A DNA stretch of 64,000 nt from Vibrio fortis (GCF_024347475.1 NZ_AP025488.1:1488001-1552000); one strand, 5' to 3'; positions 27,833-37,905 are shown, counted from the first letter of the stretch. Numbers and translations are program-made. The notes: generated by a model not told the origin, from the sequence alone.

Positions 27833-28696
27833 TCAGCGCCACCAGCGTGTATCCAGTTCTTGCTCCGGATCTAGATAGCGATTGAGCAAAGTCAGGTTAG
27901 TGTCCAGCAATGCGAGATACTCCCTGACTTTTTCTTTGTCTGCATCCACGGGAGTTTCTTCAATACAGGTTTGTAACAGAGGCAGTAGCGAATCTAACAA
28001 ACTCAATTGAGCCTCCACCGACAGTTTTTTCGCTTTATTGATTGCCTCTATCGCTAATTCAGCAGGTACCTTTCTAGTCTGCACTTCTTGCCCAACAAAG
28101 CGTCCAGCCACCGTGCCTTCAAGATAAACACGATATGTCGTTAAGCTATCAATCAATAGAAAGAGCTCTCCTTGCACTGTCATATGTGGGTATGGCACCA
28201 CAACATGCTGCTCAATATCTCGTTCAATATTCAGAGACACTCCCAATTGCTGACAACGCTCTTCAAGTACTCTAAGTAACCCCTGCGCGTCCATTAACGA
28301 TTGAATCTCAAAAATACGCTGTAGGTGATAGTCATTCGATACAAATGTCACATTCAACGGCTGACCGTGTTCAAACAGACCGCTGTCGATAAGTTCCGAC
28401 GCCAGATTATGAATATTCTCTATGGTGTTGGTTGATTGTTTCTCTAATAGTCTCGCTTGAAGGTCTAAAGGAGATTCAAGTTGACTCTCAAGCTGCAAGA
28501 AATACTCATACATCACCTCTGCTTCAGACAAAGTTTGTCCCGGTGTGACACCACCACAAAATGCAACCGCCAATTTGTTGTATGAACGGCCTGCCAGATA
28601 ATCAATGGCAGCTTCAACTCTGCCCCTTCCTTCTGCAGTCAATTCATTCTTATTTAGCCGCTTACCCAGCACAACCAGCAGGTTTTTAATGCTCAT
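27833..28696 (-). CDS. DUF218 (YdcF/SanA-like) protein
   Basis: A 287-residue protein. The N-terminal DUF218 domain has LLVVLGKRL, a CGGV loop followed by TLSEAEVMYEYF, KQSTNTIENI, and FVSNDYHLQR, which are the standard motifs of the family. No TM helix is seen, unlike SanA, so it is probably cytosolic, as YdcF is. YdcF binds S-adenosylmethionine in vitro; the reaction is unknown. The C-terminal 80 residues are helical and acidic. Confidence 0.75.
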   Translation of the reverse strand: MSIKNLLVVLGKRLNKNELTAEGRGRVEAAIDYLAGRSYNKLAVAFCGGVTPGQTLSEAEVMYEYFLQLESQLESPLDLQARLLEKQSTNTIENIHNLASELIDSGLFEHGQPLNVTFVSNDYHLQRIFEIQSLMDAQGLLRVLEERCQQLGVSLNIERDIEQHVVVPYPHMTVQGELFLLIDSLTTYRVYLEGTVAGRFVGQEVQTRKVPAELAIEAINKAKKLSVEAQLSLLDSLLPLLQTCIEETPVDADKEKVREYLALLDTNLTLLNRYLDPEQELDTRWWR

Positions 28697-28949
28697 TTAA
28701 TGTACAAGTCTCGTTTTCGCAATTAGATAGAGTGAATTATGTATACAATACTTGTTAACAAAAGTATTTTTAAATTCTCATGAGTTGCTCGCAATAACGC
28801 TCACTATTGATGACAACTTTATAGGTAGTAAATGCCCATGAGTATAAAACATAACAATATCATTCATACACTATGCTCATAAGAAGCGAGGTATGTAAAA
28901 ACAGTTACACCAGAGTTCGTACGAAGCGAACCCTTCACAGGAAGTTATT

Positions 28950-30320
28950 ATGCTGTCTATTTTTGATATCTATAAGATTGGCGTTGGACCATCAAGCTCA
29001 CATACCAATGGACCAATGATCGCAGGGTTTCAGTTTACTCAAAAAATTGCCCCTAAATTGGAAGAAGTGGCGAGAGTGCAAATTGACCTTTATGGGTCTC
29101 TTTCTCTAACGGGTAAAGGACACCACACTGACCGTGCTACGATTTTGGGTTTACTCGGTAATAAACCGGACACCATTAAAATCAGCAGTGCCAATCAAGC
29201 GATGCAAAAAGCCATTGAAGATAAGAGCCTTGCTGTTAGCGGTCATCATAACGTTCATTTCGACGTTGAGACCGACATGCTATTCCATAGCACCAACCTA
29301 CCCCTGCATGAAAATGGCATGACTATCTCTGTATTCAATGCAGAGGGCGTACTGCTTGATATGGAAACCTATTACTCGATAGGTGGCGGCTTCATCGCGA
29401 CAGAAGATGAGCTCCAAAATGGTAAACAAGAGCAAGAAACCCAAGTTGAATTTCCTTTTAGCTCTGCCGATGAATTGCTCGCGCTTGCAGACAAAAATGG
29501 CCTCAGTTTAGGTGGCTTAGTTCTGCGTAATGAAACCTCATTCCAAGATATGGAAGCGATCAACCAGCGTACTGAACAGATCTGGAAAGTGATGTCACTC
29601 TGTATGCAACGTGGCTTTGAGACCGAAGGGATTCTTGACGGTGGTCTAGAAGTGACTCGACGCGCTCCTGCTCTGCTGAAAAAGCTAGAAGCCAACGCAG
29701 CCATTGAAAACGATCCGATGGAGATCATGGATTGGATTAACCTGTTTGCTTTCGCGGTAAGTGAAGAGAATGCAGCTGGTGGCCAAGTGGTGACCTCGCC
29801 AACAAACGGCGCAGCAGGCGTAATCCCAGCAGTACTAATGTACTACCACCGTTTTATCAAAGAGCTTGATACTAAACAGCTTAAGGACTTCCTTGCTGTA
29901 TCAGGCGCGATTGGCATCTTGTATAAAACCAACGCTTCGATTTCAGGTGCTGAAGTAGGCTGCCAAGGCGAAGTCGGTGTATCTTCCTCAATGGCGGCAG
30001 CTGGTCTTACTGCGCTGCGTGGTGGCAGTAATGAGCAAATCTGTATCGCCGCTGAAATCGCCATGGAGCACTCACTAGGCATGACTTGTGACCCAATTGG
30101 CGGCCTGGTTCAAGTGCCTTGTATTGAACGTAATGCAATGGGGGCGATGAAAGCCATCAACGCCTCTCGAATGGCACTGAAGCGCACCAGCAAGTGTTTG
30201 ATCTCTTTGGACAAGGTGATTGAAACTATGTACCAAACAGGTAAAGACATGAACAAAAAGTATCGTGAAACGTCTTTGGGCGGCCTAGCGGTGATTCATA
30301 TGGCCCCACCGTGTGAATAA
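28950..30320 (+). CDS. sdaA: L-serine ammonia-lyase (iron-sulfur type)
   Basis: A 456-residue single-chain L-serine dehydratase converting L-serine to pyruvate and ammonia. It begins LSIFDIYKIGVGPSSSHTNGP, the family signature, close to E. coli SdaA and SdaB. Three C-terminal cysteines typical of the 4Fe-4S ligands are present (VGCQGEVGVS, MTCDPIGG, VQVPCIERN). The start has AGGAAG upstream. It is monocistronic, with a clear terminator at 30400. Confidence 0.93.
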   Translation: MLSIFDIYKIGVGPSSSHTNGPMIAGFQFTQKIAPKLEEVARVQIDLYGSLSLTGKGHHTDRATILGLLGNKPDTIKISSANQAMQKAIEDKSLAVSGHHNVHFDVETDMLFHSTNLPLHENGMTISVFNAEGVLLDMETYYSIGGGFIATEDELQNGKQEQETQVEFPFSSADELLALADKNGLSLGGLVLRNETSFQDMEAINQRTEQIWKVMSLCMQRGFETEGILDGGLEVTRRAPALLKKLEANAAIENDPMEIMDWINLFAFAVSEENAAGGQVVTSPTNGAAGVIPAVLMYYHRFIKELDTKQLKDFLAVSGAIGILYKTNASISGAEVGCQGEVGVSSSMAAAGLTALRGGSNEQICIAAEIAMEHSLGMTCDPIGGLVQVPCIERNAMGAMKAINASRMALKRTSKCLISLDKVIETMYQTGKDMNKKYRETSLGGLAVIHMAPPCE

Positions 30321-30729
30321 ATAACTTTGATGGTCAGCCTCATTAACTTGAATTGAAGCTACACCTCACAACGGTAAACTAAGTTTCCAAATTTAAAACA
30401 AAGCCAGCCTTAGCGCTGGCTTTTTGTTCGCTTGGGAACACCTTTTATAAATCACCGTCATTGTTTGTGAATTTCATGCGATTAATCCTTAACCAAATTC
30501 CCTTTATTAACTGGGGACTTAGATTAAAACCGCTCACAACTCATGAGACATCGCCCTGCGCAATCTTATCTTGCAATTTTCATTCATGAAAAAAATCAAT
30601 GCCAACATAAGAAAAGATACGGCGAGTTAAAACTCTAATGAGACAAATGTTTCATTTTATGTCTTGCTAGTAATGATATTATAATTAGGTGATTACACTA
30701 TATCTTAATATAAACGTGAGAAGAAAATA
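30321..30729. other. intergenic region, sdaA terminator and POT promoter
   Basis: About 410 bp. The left part holds the sdaA terminator. The rest is AT-rich and promoter-like ahead of the transporter gene. I see no further gene or repeat. Confidence 0.55.
30400..30425 (+). terminator. terminator of the serine dehydratase gene
   Basis: A 9-bp stem (AAAGCCAGC and GCTGGCTTT), 6-nt loop, followed by a T tract. Confidence 0.88.
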
Positions 30730-32208
30730 ATGTGGAATAGATTAAATAAATCAATGATGTTCTGCCAAATGATGTTTGGATTATCATTCTATGGCGTACT
30801 CGTTAGCTTAACCCGTTTCTTCCTTGAAGACCTAAACTACAACGAAGCAGATACCATGATGATCGTGGGTGCCTTTTCCGCGATTGGTCCTCTCTTTGCT
30901 ATCGCTGGTGGCTTCATTGCCGATAAATTCCTTGGTGCTTACCGCTCTCTTACTATCAGTTTCTTAGCATTCGCGTCTGGTTACGCTCTTTTAGTTCTAG
31001 GCGCATCGGCAACCAACGTTCCACTTTCTATGTGTGGTATCGCACTAGCAAGTTACGGTCGTGGTTTGATGTCTCCTTCTTACCCGAGCCTATACAAGCG
31101 CACTTTCAATTCTCAAGAAGACTTTGAGAAAGGCTACCCAATCAACTACTCAATCAACAATGTGGGTGCTTTCTTAGGGCAATATCTATTCCCAATGATT
31201 GTGCTGGTTATTGGCTTCCACGGTGGTTTCGCTATCTCAGGCATCATGGCAGCAGCGGCGCTAGGTATGCTTATTATGAGCCGTAAAGGCCTTGTTGAAG
31301 TCGGTGCAGAGTTAGACCAAAAAGCAGTTCCGGCAAAAAACTGGGCAATGTTTGGTGCACTTTCAGTCGCGATGATCGGTCTTGTATTCTTCATGTTCTC
31401 TAACATGGATGTCGGCCAAAACATCGTTTACGCCATTGGCGGTGCAGCCATCCTTTACTTCGTGTCTCTGATGTTCAAAGCGAGCAAAGCTGAGTCTCTG
31501 AAGATGGGGACTATCTTAATCATCACTTTCCTAACTACATGTTTCTTCGTTTACTACGGTCAGATGATGACCTCGATGAACATGGTAGCGATCAACACGC
31601 TGAAAGGTTCTCTATTTGGCTTCATTCCGCTAGAACCTGAAGCGGCAATGGCGATGAACCCGCTATGGTGTATGGTTGGTGGCCCTATCGTTGCTGGCTT
31701 CTTCGGCATGCTAGAGAAACGCGATGTTCACCTATCTACAGCAACCAAAGTAGCATTGGCGTTCGTACTGACTGCAATTGCATTTGGTATCCTAACGTTT
31801 GCTGTAACAACGGTTGGCGAAGACGTGATTATCCGTCCAGAGATCTTCCTAGCGATTCACTTCTTCCAAGCAATTGCTGAAGTTATCGTAGGCTCAATGG
31901 TTGTTGCCTTCATCCTATCTGTAGCGCCTAAGCACATTGAGAACTTCTCTGTAAGTCTATTCTCTGTTGCTATCGCTCTGTCGGGTATCGTGGGTGCCGT
32001 ATTCTCTACGTCAATCGCGTTGGAGAAAGGTCAAGAGATCACTCAAGAGATCGTTCAAACGGTGTATGGCGACTACTTCCAGCTTCTAACAGTGTTAGCA
32101 GTAGTGATGGTTGTTATCGCTATGGCGGCATCGTTCGTGATTCGTAAGATGCTAGATGCAGCAAAAAATGCAGAGCAAGCGGTTGAGCTAGAAGAAGCGA
32201 AAAGCTAA
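30730..32208 (+). CDS. POT/PTR-type MFS transporter
   Basis: A 492-residue protein with 12-14 hydrophobic segments. GGFIADKFLGAYRSLTIS matches the POT family loop 2-3 motif. SYGRGLMSPSYPSLYKRTF and PINYSINNVGAFLGQYLFP occupy the positions of the proton-coupling and NXXYxxxNxG-like motifs, in diverged form. Proton-coupled oligopeptide uptake is the best guess. The divergence from the canonical ExxERFxYY and PTR2 signatures leaves room for another substrate. Confidence 0.7.
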   Translation: MWNRLNKSMMFCQMMFGLSFYGVLVSLTRFFLEDLNYNEADTMMIVGAFSAIGPLFAIAGGFIADKFLGAYRSLTISFLAFASGYALLVLGASATNVPLSMCGIALASYGRGLMSPSYPSLYKRTFNSQEDFEKGYPINYSINNVGAFLGQYLFPMIVLVIGFHGGFAISGIMAAAALGMLIMSRKGLVEVGAELDQKAVPAKNWAMFGALSVAMIGLVFFMFSNMDVGQNIVYAIGGAAILYFVSLMFKASKAESLKMGTILIITFLTTCFFVYYGQMMTSMNMVAINTLKGSLFGFIPLEPEAAMAMNPLWCMVGGPIVAGFFGMLEKRDVHLSTATKVALAFVLTAIAFGILTFAVTTVGEDVIIRPEIFLAIHFFQAIAEVIVGSMVVAFILSVAPKHIENFSVSLFSVAIALSGIVGAVFSTSIALEKGQEITQEIVQTVYGDYFQLLTVLAVVMVVIAMAASFVIRKMLDAAKNAEQAVELEEAKS

Positions 32209-32258
32209 CTCCAGTCACCAGCCTGCACAGTAATTACAGTATGTAATTACGCCACTAA

Positions 32259-32287
32259 CGCCCTAATACCTGATTAGGGCGTTTTTT
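32259..32287 (+). terminator. terminator of the POT transporter gene
   Basis: A 9-bp perfect stem (CGCCCTAAT and ATTAGGGCG), 5-nt loop, then seven T residues. Confidence 0.9.
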
Positions 32288-32360
32288 TATCTCCCCCCAT
32301 TATTCACGCCTCTTTATTCTCAAAAAGTTTATGCCAAAACTGCATGGCGTAAATTCATGT

Positions 32361-32379
32361 AAATGATAACCATTTCTAT
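32361..32379 (+). promoter_or_regulatory. candidate Fur box upstream of the siderophore-interacting protein
   Basis: AAATGATAACCATTTCTAT contains the Fur-like core ATGATAA-C-CATT. It is 58 bp before the start of a siderophore-reductase gene, a class that is usually iron-regulated. Confidence 0.6.
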
Positions 32380-32436
32380 TGAGTCATTTAATGAAGGCTA
32401 CTATGATAGTTAGCTTATAAAGAAAGAGAGTCCACT

Positions 32437-33222
32437 ATGAGTAAGCCAAGTCCTATCCAAGTTACTGTTACAAGTACCCAAACCATCACTCCAAATATGC
32501 AGCGCATCACCTTAAGCGGTGATGGCCTAAGTCGCTTCCCGAATGACTGTGAAGGTGGTTACATTAAGCTATTGTTTAACGAGATAGGTGGCACAGACTT
32601 AACAACTCTCGATGAAGGGCAACGTCCAACCATGCGTACCTACACGATTCGTGAGTTCAACCCAGAGGTGCCTTCAATTGACGTCGACTTTGTTCGTCAC
32701 AACACCGTGGATTTACAGTGTGGTTTTGCTGCTCGCTGGGCGATGAATGTACAGGAAGGTGAAACCATTACCATTGGTGGCCCAGGACTCATTCAAGGAT
32801 TAAACAAAGACGCTGATTGGTTCTTCTTAGCTGCGGATATGACTTCTCTGCCTGCTCTTTCGGCAAAAGTAAAAAGCCTACCGCGTGATGCAAAAGGTTA
32901 CGCTGTTATTCAAATCACCTCAGAGCAAGATAAACAGCCATTGGACGCACCAAGTCATCTTGAGATCATCTGGTTGGTAGAGTCGGATCAAACGCCATCG
33001 CTGTCCGATAAAGTTCAAGAACTCACTTGGCTTGAAGGCACTGCTGCTGTCTGGACAGCATGTGAATTCGAGAACATGCGAGCACTGCGCCAATACTTCC
33101 GTAACGAGAAGGAAGTGGCTAAAGAGAATATCTACATCAGCAGCTATTGGAAACGTGGCGTTAGCGAAGATGGTCACAAGGTTCTAAAAATGGAAGATGC
33201 TAAAGAGCAAGCAGACGCTTAA
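32437..33222 (+). CDS. siderophore-interacting protein (ferric-siderophore reductase)
   Basis: A 261-residue SIP-family flavoprotein. RTYTIREF is the FAD-binding R-x-Y-T-x-R motif. GGPGLIQG and AADMTSLPALS are the pyrophosphate and NAD(P)H regions. SSYWKRGVSEDGHK is the conserved C-terminal motif. It should reduce ferric siderophores in the cytoplasm to release iron, like V. cholerae ViuB. It has a Fur-like box upstream and no linked siderophore genes here. Confidence 0.88.
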   Translation: MSKPSPIQVTVTSTQTITPNMQRITLSGDGLSRFPNDCEGGYIKLLFNEIGGTDLTTLDEGQRPTMRTYTIREFNPEVPSIDVDFVRHNTVDLQCGFAARWAMNVQEGETITIGGPGLIQGLNKDADWFFLAADMTSLPALSAKVKSLPRDAKGYAVIQITSEQDKQPLDAPSHLEIIWLVESDQTPSLSDKVQELTWLEGTAAVWTACEFENMRALRQYFRNEKEVAKENIYISSYWKRGVSEDGHKVLKMEDAKEQADA

Positions 33223-33250
33223 GCCAACGACTAACCTGACGAATAAATAA

Positions 33251-33287
33251 AACGCCCTTAACCGAGAACGGTAAGGGCGTTTTTTTA
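33251..33287. terminator. terminator between the SIP gene and gntR
   Basis: A long stem (AACGCCCTTA-ACCG against CGGTAAGGGCGTT, one bulged A) with loop AGAA and a T tract on the plus strand. The A-rich start lets it serve the convergent gntR as well. Confidence 0.85.
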
Positions 33288-33304
33288 ATGATTAGAATAA
33301 GCAG

Positions 33305-34306
33305 CTAGATACTTTCACCAAGCTCAATCGCGTAACCTAAATCCAACTTAGCCGTCCAATCCGTTCTACCTTGCAAACGCGAAACGATTTGCTCAGCAGC
33401 GACCTTACCTATCTGCTCCCTTGGGGTAATCACCGTTGCTAAACGTGGGGTCATGGTCATCGTGATATCGTGACCATGGAAACCCGCTATCGCCATCTGT
33501 TCAGGTACCTGAATGCCGCGTCGCACGCACTCATAGAAGGCACCGATTGCCAAGTCATCGTTAGTACAGAAGATGCCGTTAGCCTCAGGGTGTGTGTCTA
33601 GCAATTCACCAAGCAGCTTTGCACCTAGCGTAAACGATGAGGCATCTTCAGTTTGAATCGTCAATGGCGTGAGTGCGTGCTCCTCCATAGCGTGTTCATA
33701 GCCCGCCATCTTTAATCGTGTGCGCTCATCCATTCGAGCTGCAAGGTACGCAATATTTTGACGGCCTCGAGTGATCATCACTTTGGTCATTTCTCTCGCG
33801 GCATCGAAGTTATCAAAACCGACTGCTTGCTCGATACGTGGCGAAACCGAGTCCATGATCTCGATAACAGGAATCGACGCAGTTTGAAGCATCTTGCGAG
33901 CTCGCTCAGTATGAACATTTTCAGAGAGGATGATTGCGTCTACATTGTAAGACAGCAGTGATGCAATACTCTGCTCTTCAAGCTCTTCACTATAACCATA
34001 GTGAGCAATCATGGTTTGATAACCTGCAGGCGCAGTAACCTGCTCTATCCCACGAATCACTTCTGCAAAAACTTGGTTTGTTAACGACGGAACCAGCACG
34101 CCAATGGCGTTACTTTTTGCGTTTGAAAGGATATCAGGGGCGCGGTTTGGGATGTAACCCAGCTCTTCAACCGCTGAATTAATTTTGTCTCGTAGTGCTT
34201 CAGAGACTTGCGAAGGGTCTCGTAAACAGCGACTTACGGTCATTTTGGTGACGCCAACTAAATTGGCAACATCTTGTAAAGTAGGACGTTTTTTCTTATT
34301 TGACAT
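33305..34306 (-). CDS. gntR: gluconate operon repressor GntR (LacI family)
   Basis: A 333-residue LacI-family repressor very close to E. coli GntR across its length. The HTH is RPTLQDVANLVGVTKMTVSR, the hinge includes LGYIPNRAPDILSNAKS, and the core has PSLTNQVFAEVIRGIE, VGFDNFDAA, FCTNDDLAIGA and IAGFHGHDI. It should bind the operator ATGTTACCSGTAACAT and release it with gluconate. Matching palindromes occur upstream of the TRAP operon and upstream of gntR itself, indicating autoregulation. Confidence 0.92.
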   Translation of the reverse strand: MSNKKKRPTLQDVANLVGVTKMTVSRCLRDPSQVSEALRDKINSAVEELGYIPNRAPDILSNAKSNAIGVLVPSLTNQVFAEVIRGIEQVTAPAGYQTMIAHYGYSEELEEQSIASLLSYNVDAIILSENVHTERARKMLQTASIPVIEIMDSVSPRIEQAVGFDNFDAAREMTKVMITRGRQNIAYLAARMDERTRLKMAGYEHAMEEHALTPLTIQTEDASSFTLGAKLLGELLDTHPEANGIFCTNDDLAIGAFYECVRRGIQVPEQMAIAGFHGHDITMTMTPRLATVITPREQIGKVAAEQIVSRLQGRTDWTAKLDLGYAIELGESI

Positions 34307-34334
34307 AGTAAGTTAGTTATTATTGTTATTGATT

Positions 34335-34350
34335 ATGTTACTGGTAACAG
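34335..34350. promoter_or_regulatory. GntR operator upstream of gntR
   Basis: ATGTTACTGGTAACAG matches the GntR consensus ATGTTACCSGTAACAT at 14 of 16 positions and lies 29 bp before the gntR start. Confidence 0.75.
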
Positions 34351-34415
34351 TGTATCCAACTGAATTAGGATTTGAAGCCTTATCTCGCGAAATGTTGATG
34401 TAATACCACAAACAA

Positions 34416-34440
34416 AAACGTCCCCATAATGAGGACGTTT
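34416..34440 (-). terminator. terminator of the gluconate operon
   Basis: An 8-bp stem (AAACGTCC and GGACGTTT) with a 9-nt loop. On the minus strand it is followed by TTTTTGTTTG, downstream of gnd. Confidence 0.8.
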
Positions 34441-34452
34441 AAAAGGTAGGCA

Positions 34453-35991
34453 CTAAGCTTCAATCTCTGTGCGTGGAGTTTCACTCCACGTTATATGAAA
34501 CTTCTGTTGTTCGTCTCTATCGATGCGCGAGTAAGTATGCGAACCAAAATAGTCGCGTTGTGCTTGCAGTAAGTTAGCAGGTAATACTTCACAGCGAAGT
34601 GAATCGAAGTAACCCAAAGCGGAACTGATGGCCGGCATTGGAACACCTGTTAACGCTGAGTTTGCGACGACTGCTCGCCATCCAAAAGAGCGTTCATGAA
34701 CCTCTTCAACAAAACGATTCGCAAACAACAAGTTACTCAATTCGGCATCACTTTGGTACGCCTTGGTGATGTCTTGCAAGAAAACAGCTCGAATAATACA
34801 ACCTGCACGCCAAATCTTAGCAATATGGGCAAAATCGAGATCCCAACCCTCTTTGATTGAGGTTGCTTTCATTAAGTCAAAGCCTTGAGCGTATACCGAA
34901 AGCTTAGCGCAGTACAATGCATCATGTAGCTCTTCGATGGTCTCTTGTTTGGCCTTACCGCAACTTGGTTGGACGTGCGTTCGCAACACCTTCGCACCTT
35001 GTACTCGTACCGCTTTCTGGCTACTTTGAGCGCGAGCGAATACCGCTTGAGCAATGGTTGGTGCTGGCGCCCCTTCTTGAAGACTATTCACTGCCGTCCA
35101 AAGGCCAGTACCTTTCTGCCCAGCTTTATCAAGCACCACTTCCACAAACGGTTTCTGTGTCGTTGGATCTAACGTCTGCAAGATATTAGCGCTGATCTCC
35201 ATCAGATAGCTGTTCAGTACACCTTGGTTCCAATGCTCGAAGACCTCACCAATCTCTTGTGCTGACATAGCCAAAACGTCAGACATAAAATGGTAAACCT
35301 CACAAATGAGCTGCATGTCCGCATATTCAATGCCGTTATGCACCATTTTCACATAGTGACCAGCACCGGCCGGGCCCAGGTATGCCGCGCAAGGTTCGCC
35401 CTTGTCAAATTGACCAACGGGCAAGCCATTTTCGTCAACCTTAGCTGAAATAGCTTCCCACATTGGTTGAACGTAATCCCAAGCCTCTTTGTCACCGCTA
35501 GCCATCAATGCAGGGCCTGTACGAGCCCCTACTTCGCCGCCAGACACCGCCGTTGAGAAGAAGCGTAGTTTGCCTCGATATTTCAGCTCACGCGCTTCAG
35601 TATCAGTCCAAAGGCTATTACCAGTATCGATAACAATATCGTCTTGCTCAAGACCCGCCACTAATAGGTCATCAATTACAGATTCAACAATATTGCCAGC
35701 AGGGACTGATAATGCAATCACGCGCGGCTTAACCAGTGAGTCGAGAACTTGTTTGAGGTCAGTGGCTTTGAAAAAGCTCCCTTTATCAACTTGTTGCGCT
35801 AGTTCTTTTGCTTCTGATTCAGCATGCTCACGATGTGCTTCACTGATATCAAAGCCTGTCACGTTGAAGCCTTGATCGAGTAGATTCAAAGCAAGGCTTT
35901 TGCCCATAACACCTAGGCCAATCATCGCAATATTGAACTGAGATACGCTTGGTTGAGAGCTGTTTGATTGAGAACGAGTTGAAGTGCTCAT
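34453..35991 (-). CDS. gnd: 6-phosphogluconate dehydrogenase, decarboxylating
   Basis: A 512-residue enzyme converting 6-phosphogluconate to ribulose 5-phosphate, CO2 and NADPH. The N-terminal Rossmann motif is MIGLGVMGKSLALNL. The catalytic segment is KMVHNGIEYADMQ (Lys, His, Asn). The C-terminal substrate-binding motif is GSHTYSRID. It is about 30-40 residues longer than E. coli Gnd and has a Ser/Gln-rich N-terminal tail, as in the diverged Gnd copies of gluconate clusters. Its start overlaps the gntK stop (ATGA) and follows AGGAGT inside gntK. Confidence 0.92.
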   Translation of the reverse strand: MSTSTRSQSNSSQPSVSQFNIAMIGLGVMGKSLALNLLDQGFNVTGFDISEAHREHAESEAKELAQQVDKGSFFKATDLKQVLDSLVKPRVIALSVPAGNIVESVIDDLLVAGLEQDDIVIDTGNSLWTDTEARELKYRGKLRFFSTAVSGGEVGARTGPALMASGDKEAWDYVQPMWEAISAKVDENGLPVGQFDKGEPCAAYLGPAGAGHYVKMVHNGIEYADMQLICEVYHFMSDVLAMSAQEIGEVFEHWNQGVLNSYLMEISANILQTLDPTTQKPFVEVVLDKAGQKGTGLWTAVNSLQEGAPAPTIAQAVFARAQSSQKAVRVQGAKVLRTHVQPSCGKAKQETIEELHDALYCAKLSVYAQGFDLMKATSIKEGWDLDFAHIAKIWRAGCIIRAVFLQDITKAYQSDAELSNLLFANRFVEEVHERSFGWRAVVANSALTGVPMPAISSALGYFDSLRCEVLPANLLQAQRDYFGSHTYSRIDRDEQQKFHITWSETPRTEIEA

Positions 35992-36497
35992 GACTCCTTC
36001 TCCTCAAATTGTTTAATCGCGTGTAGCGCATCAGCAACAACACCTTCCACACCTTGTGCAATATCGACAAACAATGCTTCATCTTGTTGTGGTTCAACCA
36101 ATGCTTCAAACTGGCTTTTTAACATTGCTTCACCGTTGAAGTAGTGATTTTCACGGGATTTATGACGATTCCAAATCGTGTCAAACGAACCTTGTAAGTA
36201 GACAATCACTAATTCTCGGTTATTGTTCCTCAGAATGTCACGGTACGATGGTTTTAGTGCTGAACAGGCAATCACCGCCGCTTCATTCTCAACGTAAACC
36301 CTGTTTAAGGTTTCCAACCAACCTTGGCGGTCATCGTCGTTTAGAGGAGTACCTTCTGCCATCTTGTCCACATTTGATTGTGGGTGGTAATCATCACCAT
36401 CATGAAAAGGCAGATTTAGAGCGTGAGCAATTTCGCTACCAATCAAGCTTTTACCGCAGCCTGAAACGCCCATTACTAAAATTTTTTTCGCTTTCAT
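35988..36497 (-). CDS. gntK: gluconokinase
   Basis: A 169-residue kinase that phosphorylates D-gluconate to 6-phosphogluconate. The P-loop is GVSGCGKS (10-17), followed by HDGDDYHP and NVDKMAEGTPLNDDDRQGWL, which are hallmarks of GntK. CSALKPSYRDILR and REHYF-type (RENHYF) motifs complete the fold. It lies between the TRAP permease gene and gnd in the gluconate operon. Confidence 0.93.
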   Translation of the reverse strand: MKAKKILVMGVSGCGKSLIGSEIAHALNLPFHDGDDYHPQSNVDKMAEGTPLNDDDRQGWLETLNRVYVENEAAVIACSALKPSYRDILRNNNRELVIVYLQGSFDTIWNRHKSRENHYFNGEAMLKSQFEALVEPQQDEALFVDIAQGVEGVVADALHAIKQFEEKES

Positions 36498-36582
36498 TGG
36501 ACAATACTATCCTTAGCCTCCAACTCACACTGGAGGCTGTCTATATAATCTGGGGATTCTTTAGGTCTTTAAAAGGTGGGGA

Positions 36583-37905
36583 TTATTTCCACCACATCGC
36601 GAGCTCAGGGAATGCAATCACCATCCCGAGTACCAGAACCTGTAGGCCGATGAATGGCAGTAGTGAACTGAAGATCTCGCCCAAGCTGATGTCTTTCGGT
36701 GCCACCGATTTCAGGTAGAAGGCTGCTGGGCCAAACGGAGGTGATAGGAATGACACCTGCATGTTTAGACAGAACACCACACCGAACCATACTGGGTCGT
36801 AACCAAGACTTGTGATGATTGGTACGAATATAGGCATCGTTAGAAGCGCTACACCAACCCAGTCAAGGAACATACCTAGAACCAATAGAATAACCATCAT
36901 GATAAGCAGTGTTGCAAGCGGGCTACCGCCACTTAGGCTTAGAATCACCTCTTCAACAAAGTCGATACCGCCCATTAGGTTGTAGATACCAACCAGCGCG
37001 CTTGCACCGATACCGATCCACATGATCATGCCGCAGGTACGCATAGTTGCGATGGCACTCTCCTTGAGCATATTGAAGTTAAGCTCACCACGAATCGCTG
37101 CGGAAATCATGATACCCACAACGCCCAGAGCAGACGCTTCTGTTACTGACGCGATACCTGTGTAGATACTGCCCAGAACCGTTGCTACTGAAAGCAGTGG
37201 GAAGAACAGTGCTTTGAAGTAGCTTGGCTGATTTTCCATGTCTTCCGCGATCTCTTCATCACTTGGAATCGGAGCCAGAGATGGATTCAACTTACAACGA
37301 ATCAGTACATAACCGATGTAGCAGCCCGCTAGGATGAATGCTGGTAGGAACGATGCTTTAAACAGGTCACCAATCGACACACTCGCTGTCATACCGTAGA
37401 TGATAAGTACGATAGATGGAGGAAGCATGGTACCTAGCGCGCCACCCGCACAAGTTGTACCGATTGCTAGCTTGCGGTCGTAACCAAGACGCAGCATTTG
37501 TGGCAGAGCAAGAATACCCAGCAGCACAGTCTCACCACCGATAACACCAGACATTGAAGCAAGCAGTACCGCAACCAATAGGGTCTGTACGGCAACGCCA
37601 CCACGAACTCTTCGGCCTACTGATTTCATCGCATCAAACAGGTCTCGAGCAATACCTGATCGGTCAAGCAGCGCCGCCATTAATACAAACATCGGAACCG
37701 CTAGGAAAACGTAACCTGATGCAAAGCTGTAAGTACGGCTAGCGATTAAAGGCAATGCGTCTGGACCAAACCAAAACAGTGTGAAAAAGATGGCTACGAA
37801 ACCTGTTACGAATGCCAGCTGCATACCTGTCAGTAGCAAGCCGATCATCATAACCAGCATGAGGACACTGCCCCATGCGATGCCAATAGAAGATAAATCA
37901 AACAT
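36583..37905 (-). CDS. TRAP transporter large permease (DctM type)
   Basis: A 440-residue protein with about 12 TM helices, the size of DctM/SiaM large subunits. Typical segments are PMFVLMAALLDRSGIA, GGALGTMLPPSIVLIIYG, and FLDWVGVALLTMPIFVPI. It should carry sodium-driven substrate import with the DctQ and DctP partners. Its start overlaps the end of dctQ by 8 bp. The linked kinase, dehydrogenase and GntR make gluconate the likely substrate. Confidence 0.9.
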   Translation of the reverse strand: MFDLSSIGIAWGSVLMLVMMIGLLLTGMQLAFVTGFVAIFFTLFWFGPDALPLIASRTYSFASGYVFLAVPMFVLMAALLDRSGIARDLFDAMKSVGRRVRGGVAVQTLLVAVLLASMSGVIGGETVLLGILALPQMLRLGYDRKLAIGTTCAGGALGTMLPPSIVLIIYGMTASVSIGDLFKASFLPAFILAGCYIGYVLIRCKLNPSLAPIPSDEEIAEDMENQPSYFKALFFPLLSVATVLGSIYTGIASVTEASALGVVGIMISAAIRGELNFNMLKESAIATMRTCGMIMWIGIGASALVGIYNLMGGIDFVEEVILSLSGGSPLATLLIMMVILLVLGMFLDWVGVALLTMPIFVPIITSLGYDPVWFGVVFCLNMQVSFLSPPFGPAAFYLKSVAPKDISLGEIFSSLLPFIGLQVLVLGMVIAFPELAMWWK